Below, in pieces: positions 12,085 through 24,020 of a stretch of 64,000 bases of DNA (positions are counted from its first letter, which is position 1; each line of letters begins with the position of its first letter). The stretch is from contig OZ316897.1 in the NCBI GenBank assembly GCA_973895155.1, positions 17,732,001 through 17,796,000 of the forward strand, written 5' to 3'. Position numbers and translations under genes: made by a program. The notes under the pieces were generated by a model. The model ran no database searches. It was not told where the DNA came from and saw only the letters and a program-made list of their open reading frames with translations. Source of the stretch: Marsupella aquatica (taxonomy: Eukaryota; Marchantiophyta).

Positions 12085-12170
12085 AAAAGAACTTTATTGA
12101 CTTAACTTTTAGAGTGTTTATTCTCCCAAAACTTCGAGCGTGATATGGGACACCCCTTGGATTGAGGCCA
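12085..12170 (+). repeat. dispersed repeat, copy A
   Basis: The segment containing gtttattctcccaaaact and gacaccccttggattgag matches, in reverse complement, 54685-54775. Probably two remnants of one dispersed element. Confidence 0.7.
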
Positions 12171-12226
12171 CCGAGGTAGTGAACACAACAGCATATATGG
12201 ATGAATGTTGTGTTCCTCCTTTGACA

Positions 12227-12330
12227 AGGTGAAGTCGGACCTTCTAGTTCCTCTGTAGGCATAGAAAAGTTGGACCTTCTTCCCGTTCCTCCTCCTTCGA
12301 CATAGAGAAGTCGGACCTTCTTCCTAGCTG
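12227..12330. repeat. three ~40-bp direct repeats
   Basis: gaagtcggaccttct-like cores at about 12228, 12268 and 12307, each followed by a tcctct/cttcc stretch. Confidence 0.65.
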
Positions 12331-12339
12331 CTGTGACAT

Positions 12340-15300
12340 GAATGTAATGCAATGTAGCTTCATTGACAAAGCGAATTTAAGCAGGGGAGTTATGGAGCAA
12401 CAGCAGCAGCAGCAGCTGAGGACCTGGATATGCCAGTGGACACCCCTCCGTTTCTTGTGCAGTACACAAAGCTTTAATTTGATATATGGCAAAGTCTATC
12501 CAACCTCCGGCAAAAGATTCCTAAGGTACTTTGGACATAACAATTGTTGTCACCGACCGTACCATTGATTCCTTGTGACATTGTGTTAGTCACGTCTGCA
12601 TTGAACTCATTTCACTGACCAAGGCTCCTTTCTTTCAGGACTACAACGAAGTGATTCTCAACTATGCACTCCTCTCATGTGTGGCAATCACACATTTAAT
12701 TAGCTTTGTGTTGCGTTTCTTCCATTGATTCAGCAGCAGATCTCTCAAGGTATTAGTGTGCTAACAGTTATAAGGTCCAGGGGTTTATCCTTTCCTCAGT
12801 TTGTGATTTGTCCTCACTTACCTGTATTTTGGGTCACAAAGAGTAGATGAGATAGTGCCCCGGACGGATAGTGCTTGATGATATTTGGGTGGTACCTAGG
12901 TAGGCAGCCTGGTCCATCACAGCAGCCCCGGTCCATGATAGCTGCAGATTTTGTCCAGGATCAAGTAGGGTAGTTATGGAGGTTGGTAATGGCCGCAGGC
13001 TACATCAAAGGTGGCATCATTTCCACAGCTACACCTCTGCTAGAAGAAACCAGGTAGGAATTAAAAAATGGCCCGAGTGTCCCGTTGATAGTGCATGCAA
13101 CACGATTGGTGGTCATTGCATCTGCAAACCTAGGGTCAGTGGACGTTGAATCTGCAAAATTAATCTGCAACATCAATTCCAGCAAATCATTATGCACTCT
13201 TAAATTTGATTCTAGGAATTTTTGTTTTTGCTGATTCTTAGAGAGAAGAGAGTGACTGCCAAATGTTCATGAAGAGAGTAATTGTCAAATGTTCCTTGGG
13301 TTTCTTATGTTACCTTGGTAAATGTTAGAGTAGTTAAAGAGTTTCTTTCTACTTGTCATTATTTCAAAAATGTGTAAATTAAATAGAGAATTGAAAGAGA
13401 TTACCAGAAAACACTCATATGTCAACCACATCTCTCCAAATATTATTTTCTTTCACCCCTATTTTACCTTTTCTTGGCTTACGTGAAATTTACTCTTTAA
13501 TTTTCCATTGTTTTTACAGTTACATGGTCTAACTGTTTTTCTTTGTCTTGCCTCAAAACGAATAGAAAAACGAATAGTTCTTATTGCATAATAACAGTTT
13601 TTGTTTGTGACAAATCATGCTCATGTGGTTGCACGTGCATCCAGGAATTCTGGAAGAACTTTCCCATGGGGGTCCGCAAATATGAGCTTTTAAGTACTTA
13701 AAATACAGATAAAATAGTGACAAATGATTCAAACATCTTGACTAGCATCTTGAGTGGCAATGTGCTTAACACCCCCCCCCCCCCCCCACACACACACACA
13801 CCCATATTGATAGGGGACATGTATTATATTTGCAGGTGTTCCCTCAAGAGGTGCACACATGGGTATTGAAGGGGGTGCACGTGGTACTTGTGTAAGTCAT
13901 TTCAAATTTGAGAGAGGTTGACAGATTCAAACAACATTAGCTCAACTGTAAATATGCATTGCCCAGATATTACTACAAATCAATGGAAAAGGTACAAACT
14001 TCAATATAGATAGATAGATATACATTGCAACTAAATGTATTACTTCCATACAAGTGAAGCCACCCTTGCAAACAAAAGTTGGGCACCACACCAAAGTGAT
14101 TAGTGAATTTTCACAGCTTGAAGCGGGGCTTGTTTAGAGACAGGTCCTGATTTCTGGCATTCATTTCATTAGGTCCCAAGTCTAACTATCTTTGGCAAGG
14201 GCGAGTCAGTGCCTTTTGACAATGTAGGTTAATTACCTCTTACAACTGTGGTTAGAGACTTTGTTGATAGAAATTCCCAAGCTAGTGAGGACTGGAGGAA
14301 CAATAGTTTGATTCATCCTTCTTAGTTTCCATCCATGTGACTGTCCACAACAACATATACCACATGACTTGGGGATACAATGAGTGCCAGGTTATTCATT
14401 TGTTGTACTTGCTTATTAAGTGTTCTTAACAGTCCAAACTCAGAACTGGTCATAATAATATAGAAAAGTCACAAAATCACAAATATTAGAATGAACAAGC
14501 TAGAAATATTAGAAACCCAAGGAAGGGAGGGCACCAAAAAAACGAACAACGAAAAAAGGCCAAAAGACCCTATCTATCATTCTGCAAACTACAGAGCTTG
14601 GTAGAGCTCTAGGGTGAACTACATCGGGGGTTCTAATAACGGAACCTGACTAGCTACCCTAGAACTAATTGCCTCATCCCAACAAAGAATAATAAATGTC
14701 TGAATGTCTGTAGTACGATTGACACTTGTTGTCAAAAAAAGGCCGTGATGGGAGACACATGAGGGTAAGGCCTCCAGTCAACATAAAGAACTGCACAAGA
14801 ACATAAGAAGCAGTCAAAGGTTGGGTGTAACTTATGCCCCAAACATCTCCAAAGAAAATGAGTGGAATAGATCACCGGGGTAACAAACAATGTAGACCTC
14901 CTCCCTCAATCGTGTTGTCCAAGCGGCTGTGTGACCTGCTGCATGTGTGGCTATAGCGGAATTGGCCCCATTGGCAGGGTTGTCAACCACCACATCCCCA
15001 AGGGCCTCAACCCCAACATGCAAATTAAAAGAAAGGCCAGCATGACGTCAATCAAGGACACTGGCCATCTTGAGGTGGCAAGGCATGCCTTTGCTCCATG
15101 GAGATGTGATGGTGGCCACCACATCCCCAATGTTGTTGTGGGTAGCGGTCCTCTCAGTATAGAGTTAGTACCATGTCTGCAGCAAAGAATGTAAACTCCT
15201 TCTCCATCCAATGGCACTCCGTAGACACATGTGGGCGGGCCTAGCAGGCAAGTTAGGGTGGGGGAGGCCAAGCCTAAGGCACATGGATGTAGCGACAATG

Positions 15301-16835
15301 AAAGCCCGGATGAAAGAGCTCATACAAAAGGGAGCCCACAAAGGGCTAGCAGAAAGCCAAGTCCCCAAACCAACGCCCGAACCAGAAAGAAGACAAGCCC
15401 AAATAGAATCTGGCTGGGCATCTAAGAGGTTTAAAGCATGCTGGAAAAGGTGTGTCAATGCATGCGGTCTGAGATCACCCGCTAAACTTTGTCCAGACTG
15501 TCCAAATAACTCCATCAAATGCAAGAGCCATGCTTCCGCACCTTCTCTCGCACCTCCTTGCCCAATAGAGCCCGTGTGTGATGAAGCTTGGCCTGAAACG
15601 GGAGAGATCCATTCATCACTCCCATGACATAGTCTGAGAGGATAGGCCAAAGGTCTACAATGACACAAGATACCAGGGCCTGAGCCACCTATGCCCAATA
15701 ACCAAGAAATGTACAAGGGAATGTGGCAATAGTGCAAGAAACCCCATGCCTCCCCTAGAAGGTGACAACGGAGCCTGTGGCCCAACACAAGAACCATCAT
15801 CTCCATCAAAGGCTCTTAGGCCAATAAGATAACTTCCCATCCATCTGACAAAGGGCCATCGAGATGGGGGTGGGGGAGGTGGTCTATGGTTTACACTCAC
15901 TTGAGTAGAATGTGCTCCAGTTGACTTTACACTCACTTGGGGTCCATTGCCTTCATCTTTTGTAAAGTCACCCTTAGGGTCTATAAAGGTAACTACACAA
16001 TTTGCTGCAATGCTTGGGGGGACCAATTATGTGATGACAGATGACTTGTTTTTTGAATTATTACTATATTCCGTCCAATAAAGTGACTTAATTATGATCT
16101 CCGTCCAATTGTTTCCCTTCCCCTTTCCTCTTCTCCCTTTCTTTTCACTTTAATAATCTTCTTATCTCTTTCCTTTTCCTACCTCCGAAAGTACCCCAAG
16201 ACTTTCCATGTCTCTTTTCCCCTTTAACTTTCTAGCTTCAAGCAGATCTTCCAGATATAGAATTTTCAAAGAAAAATTAAAAAGAATAGGGGGAAAGTAT
16301 TATTTCAGCTAAAGTTTGAAATTACAAAATATACAATGTCTAGGCTAGGAAAGGTGTCCCTTATCTCTCCCAGTGGCCGTGGTTCTCTTTCAACCTGACC
16401 CAGATTGCACATTCACAACCGGTACTGACTTTAATGCCACACTCCACATCACAACCTCTACTAAACTTTATTGTGGGGCAACAATGCACATTGCCAAGCA
16501 ATGAATTTTTGCTTTTTCCTCTTGAGAGGGGTGGTGGCCCCGGTGGTGGCTTAAGGAACCTTGCATTCCAGAGATTTAGAAGGGACATTCGTTGTAATCT
16601 TATAGAGTTTAGAAGTAATTTGGTAAATTTGGCAACTTGCCGGGATAGTTTTCCTGGAAATGTTTTCAACAGATATGACTTTCAAGGTATGAAATAATGA
16701 TCATCATAGCAGGGGGTGTGAAGAAAAAAAGCCTTGTCTCAAATGTGTTAATGACAATTAACTCATGACCAATGCTAAGTTCTGGTGCAGTATCAAATTA
16801 GAATGAAGAGTATATTAGTTTGGATCACAACCACC
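12340..16835. other. gene-poor interval, nothing recognised
   Basis: Mostly AT-rich sequence. A more GC-rich block at about 14900-15950 has long open frames on both strands (minus 15165-15809, plus 15211-15627) without recognisable domains; it may be a decayed transposable element. Otherwise only simple repeats are seen. Confidence 0.5.
13770..13802. repeat. poly-C / CA microsatellite
   Basis: A C homopolymer of about 17 bases running directly into a (CA)n tract. Confidence 0.95.
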
Positions 16836-16844
16836 ACACCACGA

Positions 16845-18620
16845 GGGAAGAGAGTCACTTGCGCTTCCCCTAGGGTTCTTACGTCCAGCTGATGGTCTTC
16901 GGGTCCTTGGCTCCCCAGTCGGTACCGCCTCCTTTTGCTCATCTCTCATCGCTGACTCTCTACAGGCTGCCTTAGCCCCTACTCCTATGCTCCCTAAGTT
17001 AGCAGATTCTCAGGCAACATTTGGGATGTTGTTGAGGTGCATCCACCCCCGTGTGTCTTTTCTGGCTAGGACGCATCCCCCTACCGAGGATCTTTGTATC
17101 CACCTTCGAGCATTTGATGTCTCCATTCGTGAGACTCTGGCCTCTCTTTTAGGGCCGGGTACGTTGCTCTCATCTCCGTGGCTTCATCGACAACTCGGTC
17201 TTCCTATTTCGCAGGGTGGTTTTGAGCTTACTTCCATTGAGAGCCCTGCACCTCTGGCCTTTTTGGGTGCGTGGGCGGCCGCCTTCTCATTGATGGCCGA
17301 TCGTTTCCTTATTGAGGATCGCCCTTTTTTACTTTCATCTCTCATGGAGGTAGAGGAGGGTTCCCTCCCGTTTCAGGTTCATTTGCGTGCAGCGCGGTCA
17401 TCATTCTCAGATCCCGTTTGCGTTGCGTTACCTTCTTTTCAGGAGGTTTTATCCTTGGATCCTGTCCGTCTTCAGGCAGACCTCGCTGGGCGTATGCACG
17501 CTTTCACCCTTTCCAGCATCCTCTCCGAGGCACCTGACACAGACCGAGCTCGGATTCTTTCTTCCGGAGGGAAGGGCTCAGGAGGATGGCTTTAGGCCAA
17601 TCCAGTCATTCCTCATTTGCGGATGTCTTCAACGGAGTTCTCCACAGCCATGCGTCTTTGTATGGGGCTGCCCCACCCACTTCTTGCAGGTTTACCTCCT
17701 TCTTGCACTTGTGGGAAGCCTTGTGATGCCACAGGTGTCCATCGTCTTCGGTGTAGTTTGGGAGGTGAAACCATTATTGTTCACGACGCTGTGCGAGATG
17801 CGACTGCTCAGGTTCTCTTTGGCTCTTTGGTATGCGTGCGGCGGGAGGTGGTACTCGAGTTACCTGGTCCTCCATCACAGCGGTTACGGGTGGATCTTAC
17901 CATGGTCCGTGAGGGTCAATGTACTTTGGCAGATGTAGTGGTGGCAAACCCATTGCGCCAAGATATCATTGGGACAGCGGCAACAACAGCAGGGGCAGCA
18001 GCGTCACGTGCGGCAACAGCGAAGGAGGCCAAAATAATATGCTGCACGAGCTTCATCCGACAGCTTCCTCCCCCTTGCTCTTGAGCTATTTGGGCGTCTT
18101 CATCCTCAGTTTGATGGGCTTCTTCGGCAAGCTGCCCGGGATGTTCATGACCGAATGGGTCCCACCGGACCCCCGCTTTCTGTTTTGACCACGCACTTTC
18201 ACCAACGCATTTCGGTCACTTTACAGCGTGCTCAAGCTCGGGCCATCTATTGTCGATCTCTTACAGTGGGTGCTAGTGTGCCTCCGTAGCGGCTAGCTCC
18301 CCTAGAGGATGTTCCAATCCCACTTGCCAATCTAATTTTGACCCTTGATGTGGACCATTAGCTTTTTGCCACATTCGCTAGGAATGATGAGGATCTCGGT
18401 CCTTTTGGGTTAGTTTTAGTCTCTCTTTCTTGGTTTTTAGGGGTTCCCTATTGCTCATTTCTTACTTTTAGTTCCTCTTTCTCGATGTTTAGTGGTTCCA
18501 TTTTGCTCACTTCTTTTACATTTGGTTTTGTCCATTTGGGCCCTCTTTTGTTTGTTCATTTGTAGTCTGTTTGGTCCCTTTGTATATAAAAAATGTGTAT
18601 ATTCCACACTTAAAGAATCC
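16845..18620 (+). mobile_element. 5'-truncated non-LTR retrotransposon relic, copy 1
   Basis: The frame from about 16860 reads the end of a reverse transcriptase ORF (GLRVLGSPVGT, then RTHPP and PISQGGFEL motifs). It continues in the same frame past an in-frame TAG at 17593-17595 to a C-x-C...H-x3-C knuckle (about 17707-17755). An endonuclease-like stretch follows with V-D-x12-D (about 17890-17940), resembling the REL domain of R2/CRE-type elements. About 4 extra bases near 18031-18040, relative to the copy at 42.9 kb, shift the frame. The 3' tail, with its repeated ttttaggggttcc blocks, is shared with that copy and ends near 18600. Loss of the 5' part is the usual LINE pattern. The copy is dead; the clade assignment is tentative. 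Confidence 0.8.
16860..18084 (+). pseudogene. retrotransposon ORF C-terminus with in-frame stop and frameshift
   Basis: Coding remnant of the element above. It has one in-frame stop at 17593-17595 and a frameshift near 18035; in the other copy the corresponding frame stays open to 43446. Confidence 0.75.
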
Positions 18621-18624
18621 AAAC

Positions 18625-19890
18625 TCAGACAAAGCGAAACCAAAGAAAGAGCTCATTTAAATAATAATATAGTAGCAGTATGATGGACAGTAATTTGGTC
18701 AGCCCTACTATCAAACATTATATTAAACAATCCCATCAGAAATGGGGGATGTCTATTTAGAATAAGCACAAAAATATAGGGGGAAATTCTAGCTCAACAT
18801 CAAAGGATGAATTTTCCTACACCATCAAGATATACCCATGCACCCCTACAGCCTCACTTGACTGCCCAAGCTTGACTTAGCATTCTGCGGCTGACATCAC
18901 CCATTTCACAGCATTATGTCCGCCCTATCCCTCCCAACAAGAATATTTTCACATTCAACTACAACCAACATTCATTGACTACGGCAATGATCACAATGAA
19001 GATTGACTTTTATTCTTTGATTATTTTCCGCACACTCAATCCCATGGTGGCAACTACAACATGACCACAATAATCCCAACAGCACCATGACATAAGACTG
19101 TGCGGATGCTAATAATATGGCTGCATTGACCATAGTAAACACAGTACATGATCAAAATGACTATATGATTGTAGTAAGACCTGCATTGGGCTAGTGCTCC
19201 ATAATGAGGGAGAAATGGAGAGCATTGATACTATTAAAGTCTAAGAATTTGTAATCTTAAGATAGTGTCCAGAAATGCTCTGAAAATTACATAGAGAAAA
19301 ACCACAAAGGGCAGTAGGAAAGAGGAGCTCAATAATTGTTTATTCTCAACGGTCCTCATATGCATCATCTGGCAACCTTGCAACGAAGCGCATGGCCGGA
19401 GAACGCCCGGCACACTCCGAAGTAAGTTGCATTCCAGCCTATGGTATTGTACATGAAGCTGATGCATCGACAGGCAGCGTCGTTCATGATCCCGGAGAGC
19501 TCGGGTCTGCACAATTTGACCGAATTTGCCGTTTCAGAATCGAATGATCATGTAGTCAGTCACTATGCGTGCATTGAAACAACGTTACTCTAACGCTTAA
19601 TTAATTGTCCACCATCATTGGCAGCGTATGCACTTCCAGAATGACTCAAATCCTGAACAAATGATCCCGGGCCTCATCGTTTCGGATTCCTCTTCGGGAA
19701 TTAAATTAATGTCACGTCCTCCATACGAGTTGCTGACGAGTGGAATTCTTAGTTCCACATCAGTAAGTTAGTCATCTATTCGGATTCTACTTCTCCAGCT
19801 GGATGTGATCCCTTCTCCAGCTGAGAAGGACGTTACCTTTGAAACGGGCGTCAACCACTTACCCTGCCTCACAAGGAAATTCCCTTAGAT
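18625..19890. other. intergenic, nothing recognised
   Basis: AT-rich sequence with no supported gene; it includes the distal upstream region of the zinc-finger gene at 20104. Confidence 0.5.
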
Positions 19891-19896
19891 GGAGTA

Positions 19897-19974
19897 GAAA
19901 ACCCTTCAGACGCAGGTTTTAAGATCGAACCATCTACCGATCATCTCCATAAATCCTGCGTCTGAAGGATTTTG
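19897..19974. other. foldback: ~25-bp inverted repeat with ~28-nt loop
   Basis: Arm ccttcagacgcaggtttta (19903-19921) pairs with taaatcctgcgtctgaagg (19950-19968) with one mismatch, and pairing extends by aaaa/tttt outside. It lies about 130 bp before the zinc-finger ATG, so it may be in its 5' UTR or promoter. A short hairpin RNA is an alternative. Confidence 0.75.
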
Positions 19975-20103
19975 CACCTCGCACATTCTCGTCAGATTTC
20001 CGTTCTCAGACAGATTCTTAAGGTTCCAGCTACAATTCACTCATAATTACCCAACGAACTGTGTATACTCGACAGACAGAAGCTCGTGCTTGTCGTTCAA
20101 TCC

Positions 20104-20607
20104 ATGGATCGTGGCCGCCAAAATGAAATTGTCTTGCATGAGGATGTAATGCCTCCGCTCGAAGAAGTACCCGAAGAAGAAGGAGAAGAAGATGCCAATC
20201 GTGGAGATATTCGACTTGAAGAAGTAGCGGAAACTGAAGCAGAACATTCTGCCGAGATCGACTTCTACTCTACTGCCTTCGAATGTGATGTGTGTAGAGC
20301 TGCGTTCGCCACAGAGATGAGCCTGATTCAGCATCAGAATACAAACTCGCACCATTTCTGTGTCCGGTGTGAGAGAAGGTACAGTAGCTGGGCCAGATTG
20401 CTTCAGCATTTGGGAGACTCGAAGAGCCACAACTTCTGCTCTGACTGTGAGATAGATTTCGCATCACCGGAAGCGTTGCAGGCCCATCTTCAGTGCCCTC
20501 CTCATGCGTCGTTTTGCAAGTGTATCAGTGTGGTCCTCCTCATCACGCTGCTTGTGGTCCTGATGGGAGTTCTGGTAGCGTACTTGGTCGATAGGCTACG
20601 GTACTGA
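20104..20607 (+). CDS. membrane-anchored three-finger C2H2 zinc-finger protein (hypothetical)
   Basis: Single exon, 167 residues from the first in-frame ATG; the frame is open upstream without a better ATG. Residues 17-50 are strongly acidic. Three zinc-finger-like units follow: C61/C64...H77/H83, C86/C89...H102/H109, C112/C115...H128/H134. Each ends in a phenylalanine-cysteine pair leading into the next, so the fingers are tightly packed and overlap. Residues 141-160 are a hydrophobic helix, then a short basic tail, suggesting a tail-anchored membrane protein with cytosolic fingers. I do not recognise a named family. Finger spacing looks like RNA- or protein-binding C2H2 domains rather than classic DNA-binding arrays, but that is inference. 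The foldback at 19897-19974 lies just upstream. Confidence 0.7.
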   Translation: MDRGRQNEIVLHEDVMPPLEEVPEEEGEEDANRGDIRLEEVAETEAEHSAEIDFYSTAFECDVCRAAFATEMSLIQHQNTNSHHFCVRCERRYSSWARLLQHLGDSKSHNFCSDCEIDFASPEALQAHLQCPPHASFCKCISVVLLITLLVVLMGVLVAYLVDRLRY

Positions 20608-20649
20608 CTCTTCTCGATGGGACAGCCCCCTTGAATTGCTCGATGGAGA

Positions 20650-22180
20650 CTCAGATTATCACCCGACCCACTCATTTATGCATACCTATCAATCCTAAAT
20701 TGCCCCGTGCATATATGTGTAGCTCATCTAGCTATCCTTATTGTTCCTCTGACTCATGGCCCGCAGCCCACAGAGTCCCACGCATCCAGAAGCGGAAGTA
20801 CAGTAGATTATTAGATGATACCGTTGAGAAAACTCTTAAATAACTCAAATGATCGCTCGAGATGTTGATATAATTGAGAGTCCTTTCTCTCACCTGAGGA
20901 GCAGAAAAGCCTTCATACTCATCCATTTTGATCACTATAAATTCCACTATCACTATAATTTTGATCAGGACGGCGGTCCGGAAGTGACGCTGCGTTGTTG
21001 ACATAATCATTCTGGCTTAAGACTGACATCCCAACAGAATAATGATTGAATTTGTTTACAGTACTTCATTGAGACTTTGACAGCAAGTCACAGACGTAGT
21101 CTTGGGTGTTTGACTTAAATCTTCAGCTCTATTGGAGTACGGACATGAAAATCTCGCTGGCTCCAAGACCCCAACAAGATTTGGGTTGTAACCGGGAAAT
21201 GTTTGCACAGAGTCGTCCAAGCTTTGATAGCTTCCCTGCAGTTCCCACCGCACAGGGAATCATTATGAGTGTGCTGTTATCGCTACTTTGGTAGCTAGAA
21301 TTCAATAAGCTTAAGCGCGAGTCTGCCATCAGGCGTGCAGAAGCGGAGACTTCTGTACCGTAAAATAATGGTAAGAAAGTTGCTACAGCAAAAAGTGGTT
21401 CTCACTTGTCTTCTCGGGGACTTTTCAGACACAGTTTCATTTGACTGAACGTAAACATGTTCAATTTAACGCTACAAGCCTTGATTTAATGTTGCATGCT
21501 CACGTGGTTGATTATTTGTCAGTAGTTAAAATTTAGATTAAGATAGCTCATTACCCTGTTGTTCCCTAAACATTTGCTTTGGAGTCATCAAGAATTGAGC
21601 ATCTCAGTCGACTTTATGAAACCATGACTTTCCATCCTACTCCAAACATTTCCAAGTGAGGGTTGTCTTTGTGTTTTTTGTTACACTTCCCATTTTGAGA
21701 GTAAGGGGCATGCTAGTCTCCAGACTTTGTTTCCATACACAATTTTTAATTTATCATTATTTTTTAAGAGTGGGTTCAGCTTCAATCTTCTGTGTTGGCA
21801 TTGAAATGCAAGGATGTCACCAAAGTTTATATACCAGGAAAAAAAAAAAAGTAAACAAAGTACAATGAAAGGCAAGAAAAAGTGGTCCAAAGTAAAAGAG
21901 GTCCAAAGAGCATTGAAAGCATTCGGGGAACTTAATTTACAAAAACCAGAGGACAAAAGTTCAGCCGTCACTTCCAAGATTTTCTTTCAGATGTCATCAC
22001 AACCGTTTATATCAAGTTACCTAGTGGCCCACTTTGACTTTATATGAAGTTTGGAGGTCACTTAAATATTGCACTTAGAATTCCCAAAACGCTGATTTGT
22101 ACATAGTTTCGGTCATCTATAGAGATGGTATTTCGACCGCACCGTCCATTCTCATTCTGTCATTAAATTACAGTATTCAG
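20650..22180. other. intergenic, nothing recognised
   Basis: No gene supported; AT-rich with short random frames. Confidence 0.5.
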
Positions 22181-22322
22181 ACTGCGTGACCAAAACTCCA
22201 AATGCTATGTAGATGGCCTGAAATATTTCTCAGAGCTGAATTGGATAGAAGATTGCGTGACCACAAACCCAAATGCAATGGAGACTGCCTGAAAATATTG
22301 CTCAGAGCTGAATTGGACACAT
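22181..22322. repeat. ~72-bp tandem duplication
   Basis: Two copies, each running from gcgtgacca...ccaaatg to ctcagagctgaattgga. Confidence 0.8.
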
Positions 22323-22543
22323 GGCAAGAGAACTGATGTCGTCAAAGTGAAAACAGCCTGGTGCTTTCTCCCATACGGATATTGCTCTGAAGAAGGCAAT
22401 ATTCGTGGACTGAGAAACTCGGAATGTCGTACCATCGCACTATCGCTAAAAGCTCGTGAATGCCGTTCAGAAAAAATGGCAACTGGCCGAATTAATAACC
22501 AAAAGCCATACGAGCATCTTTTGCGAATAAAATCTGTAAGCTA

Positions 22544-23385
22544 CTAGGCAGGATAACCAATGGGTTGATCACAATGCGCCCCACAGTCCAAGCTCAATAC
22601 TGGACAATGGAAACCTCTGAATGCCGACGTGTCCATGAGGATGTCTGATCGTCCCATATATAAATCCCGGTAGGTCTCATGGAATAGAACTTTCCTCCTT
22701 CTCAGAACACTGTCAATGGATATCTGTCCAAACCACGGCACTTCAAGGGACAGACCGCTTCAAACATCTTCAAATACATCGCTTACTTGATCATGGATGT
22801 GCCAGGTAGATTTGAAGCAATCTGCATTTCCACCGCGTACAAAAGCCTCACCTCGCCATATGACAGCACACCCCATATCCAGATTGTGGAACAACGGTTC
22901 TGCACAAATCTCGTCTAGAATACTTTCCGGAATATTTGCGCACTTTTCCCACTGCCACTTTCCTGCGACGTCCAACACATATATGGGCATATATGTCCTG
23001 CTTGTCAATGCTCCAATCGGTTGGCCATTGCCCCGTTTTTGTATTTCCTGAGGCATATAGTTTGCCTTGCAGTGAGATGAAGTGAGACAATCTTGCCAGG
23101 ATTCCAGGTTGTAGATTCGGGATTGGGGGAAGTTTGTAGGAAGCTTTGTCTCTCACGGAATATAGAGAAATTTCAGCTCTTCCATTACAATCCTGAGTGG
23201 TGTTTCACAAGTGTAAGAGTGTCGGCTGAGTGATGAAAAAATTCTTGAATCATAGACCTCCCTGCTTTCAATTGCTGCTTGCCAGCAGGACTTACGAGCT
23301 CTGAAGAGTGTTTGACAAGCCATTGACGGCAATTTTTTAACAATGTGATTCAAGGTAACATCATTAGGCTGGGATCCCTGGCAGA
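22544..23385 (-). pseudogene. F-box/kelch-repeat protein, broken
   Basis: Read on the minus strand from about 23385: an F-box-like segment (NDVTLNHIVKKLPS then FRARKSCWQAA), a linker, then a kelch-like segment (KLPPIPNLQPG, LQGKLYASG, IYVLDVAGKWQWEKC). The F-box part and the second kelch part share one frame, while the middle kelch block (about 23156-23045) is in another, so two small indels are needed. An in-frame TGA at 23153 accompanies the first shift. At 22790 a GTAAGC site could start a short intron ending before 22725; otherwise TGA at 22760-22762 is another stop. F-box/kelch proteins are substrate receptors of SCF ubiquitin ligases. I favour a recent pseudogene; sequencing errors are the alternative. 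Confidence 0.65.
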
Positions 23386-23389
23386 AGGT

Positions 23390-24015
23390 CCTCCAGCAAG
23401 GAAGACATCATTTCTCCTGAAGGTGTGAAGGGAGGAGGACAACCCTGATTCCTAATTGGATCAGGAAGGAAAGAAGAACAAAGGGTGAACCAAGGAGAAT
23501 GGGATCGAATGGCAACCGGAGTGGATGTGATCAAACCTAGCCTAACTAAGCCAAAGAAAAGCACATGAGGAATGCCAAAATTGAAGACGAAATAATGGGT
23601 TTAGGAATCAACTTAGGGCAGACGTTGATAACGTAGAAAATGATGGAGATGCACACAAAATTGGCAGTGACTCTAAGTAAGACAAAATTGAAAGTGAGTA
23701 TAGACAAAAAAAACAGGGATGACTGACCTTAAAACTAAATAAAGATGAATGTGAGGATAGACTAAAAACAAGGATGGAGGCAAAGATGAACAAAACTCAC
23801 ATGAACTCGAACTAATGGCGAAAGTACAAATGGACAAAAAACACAACAAGGACGGGGCAAAGATAACAAAACAAAGATAAAACTAATAGAGATAAAGACA
23901 AGAGTGGACAAAAACCACTGATGAGGACACAGATAAAACAGAAAAACACATGTAATTTGTTTTTTGCAAGATTAGTTGTCTTAGTCTCTATCTACAGTAC
24001 ATTCAAGAACAGATA
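23390..24015. other. intergenic, nothing recognised
   Basis: A-rich plus strand with degenerate gacaaaa/gataaaa-like motifs; no gene seen. Confidence 0.45.
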
Positions 24016-24020
24016 ATCAG

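Noticed and set aside
14931-15809. Long open frames on both strands in a GC-richer block
   Set aside because: Overlapping frames on opposite strands, odd composition and no motif; at most a decayed element.
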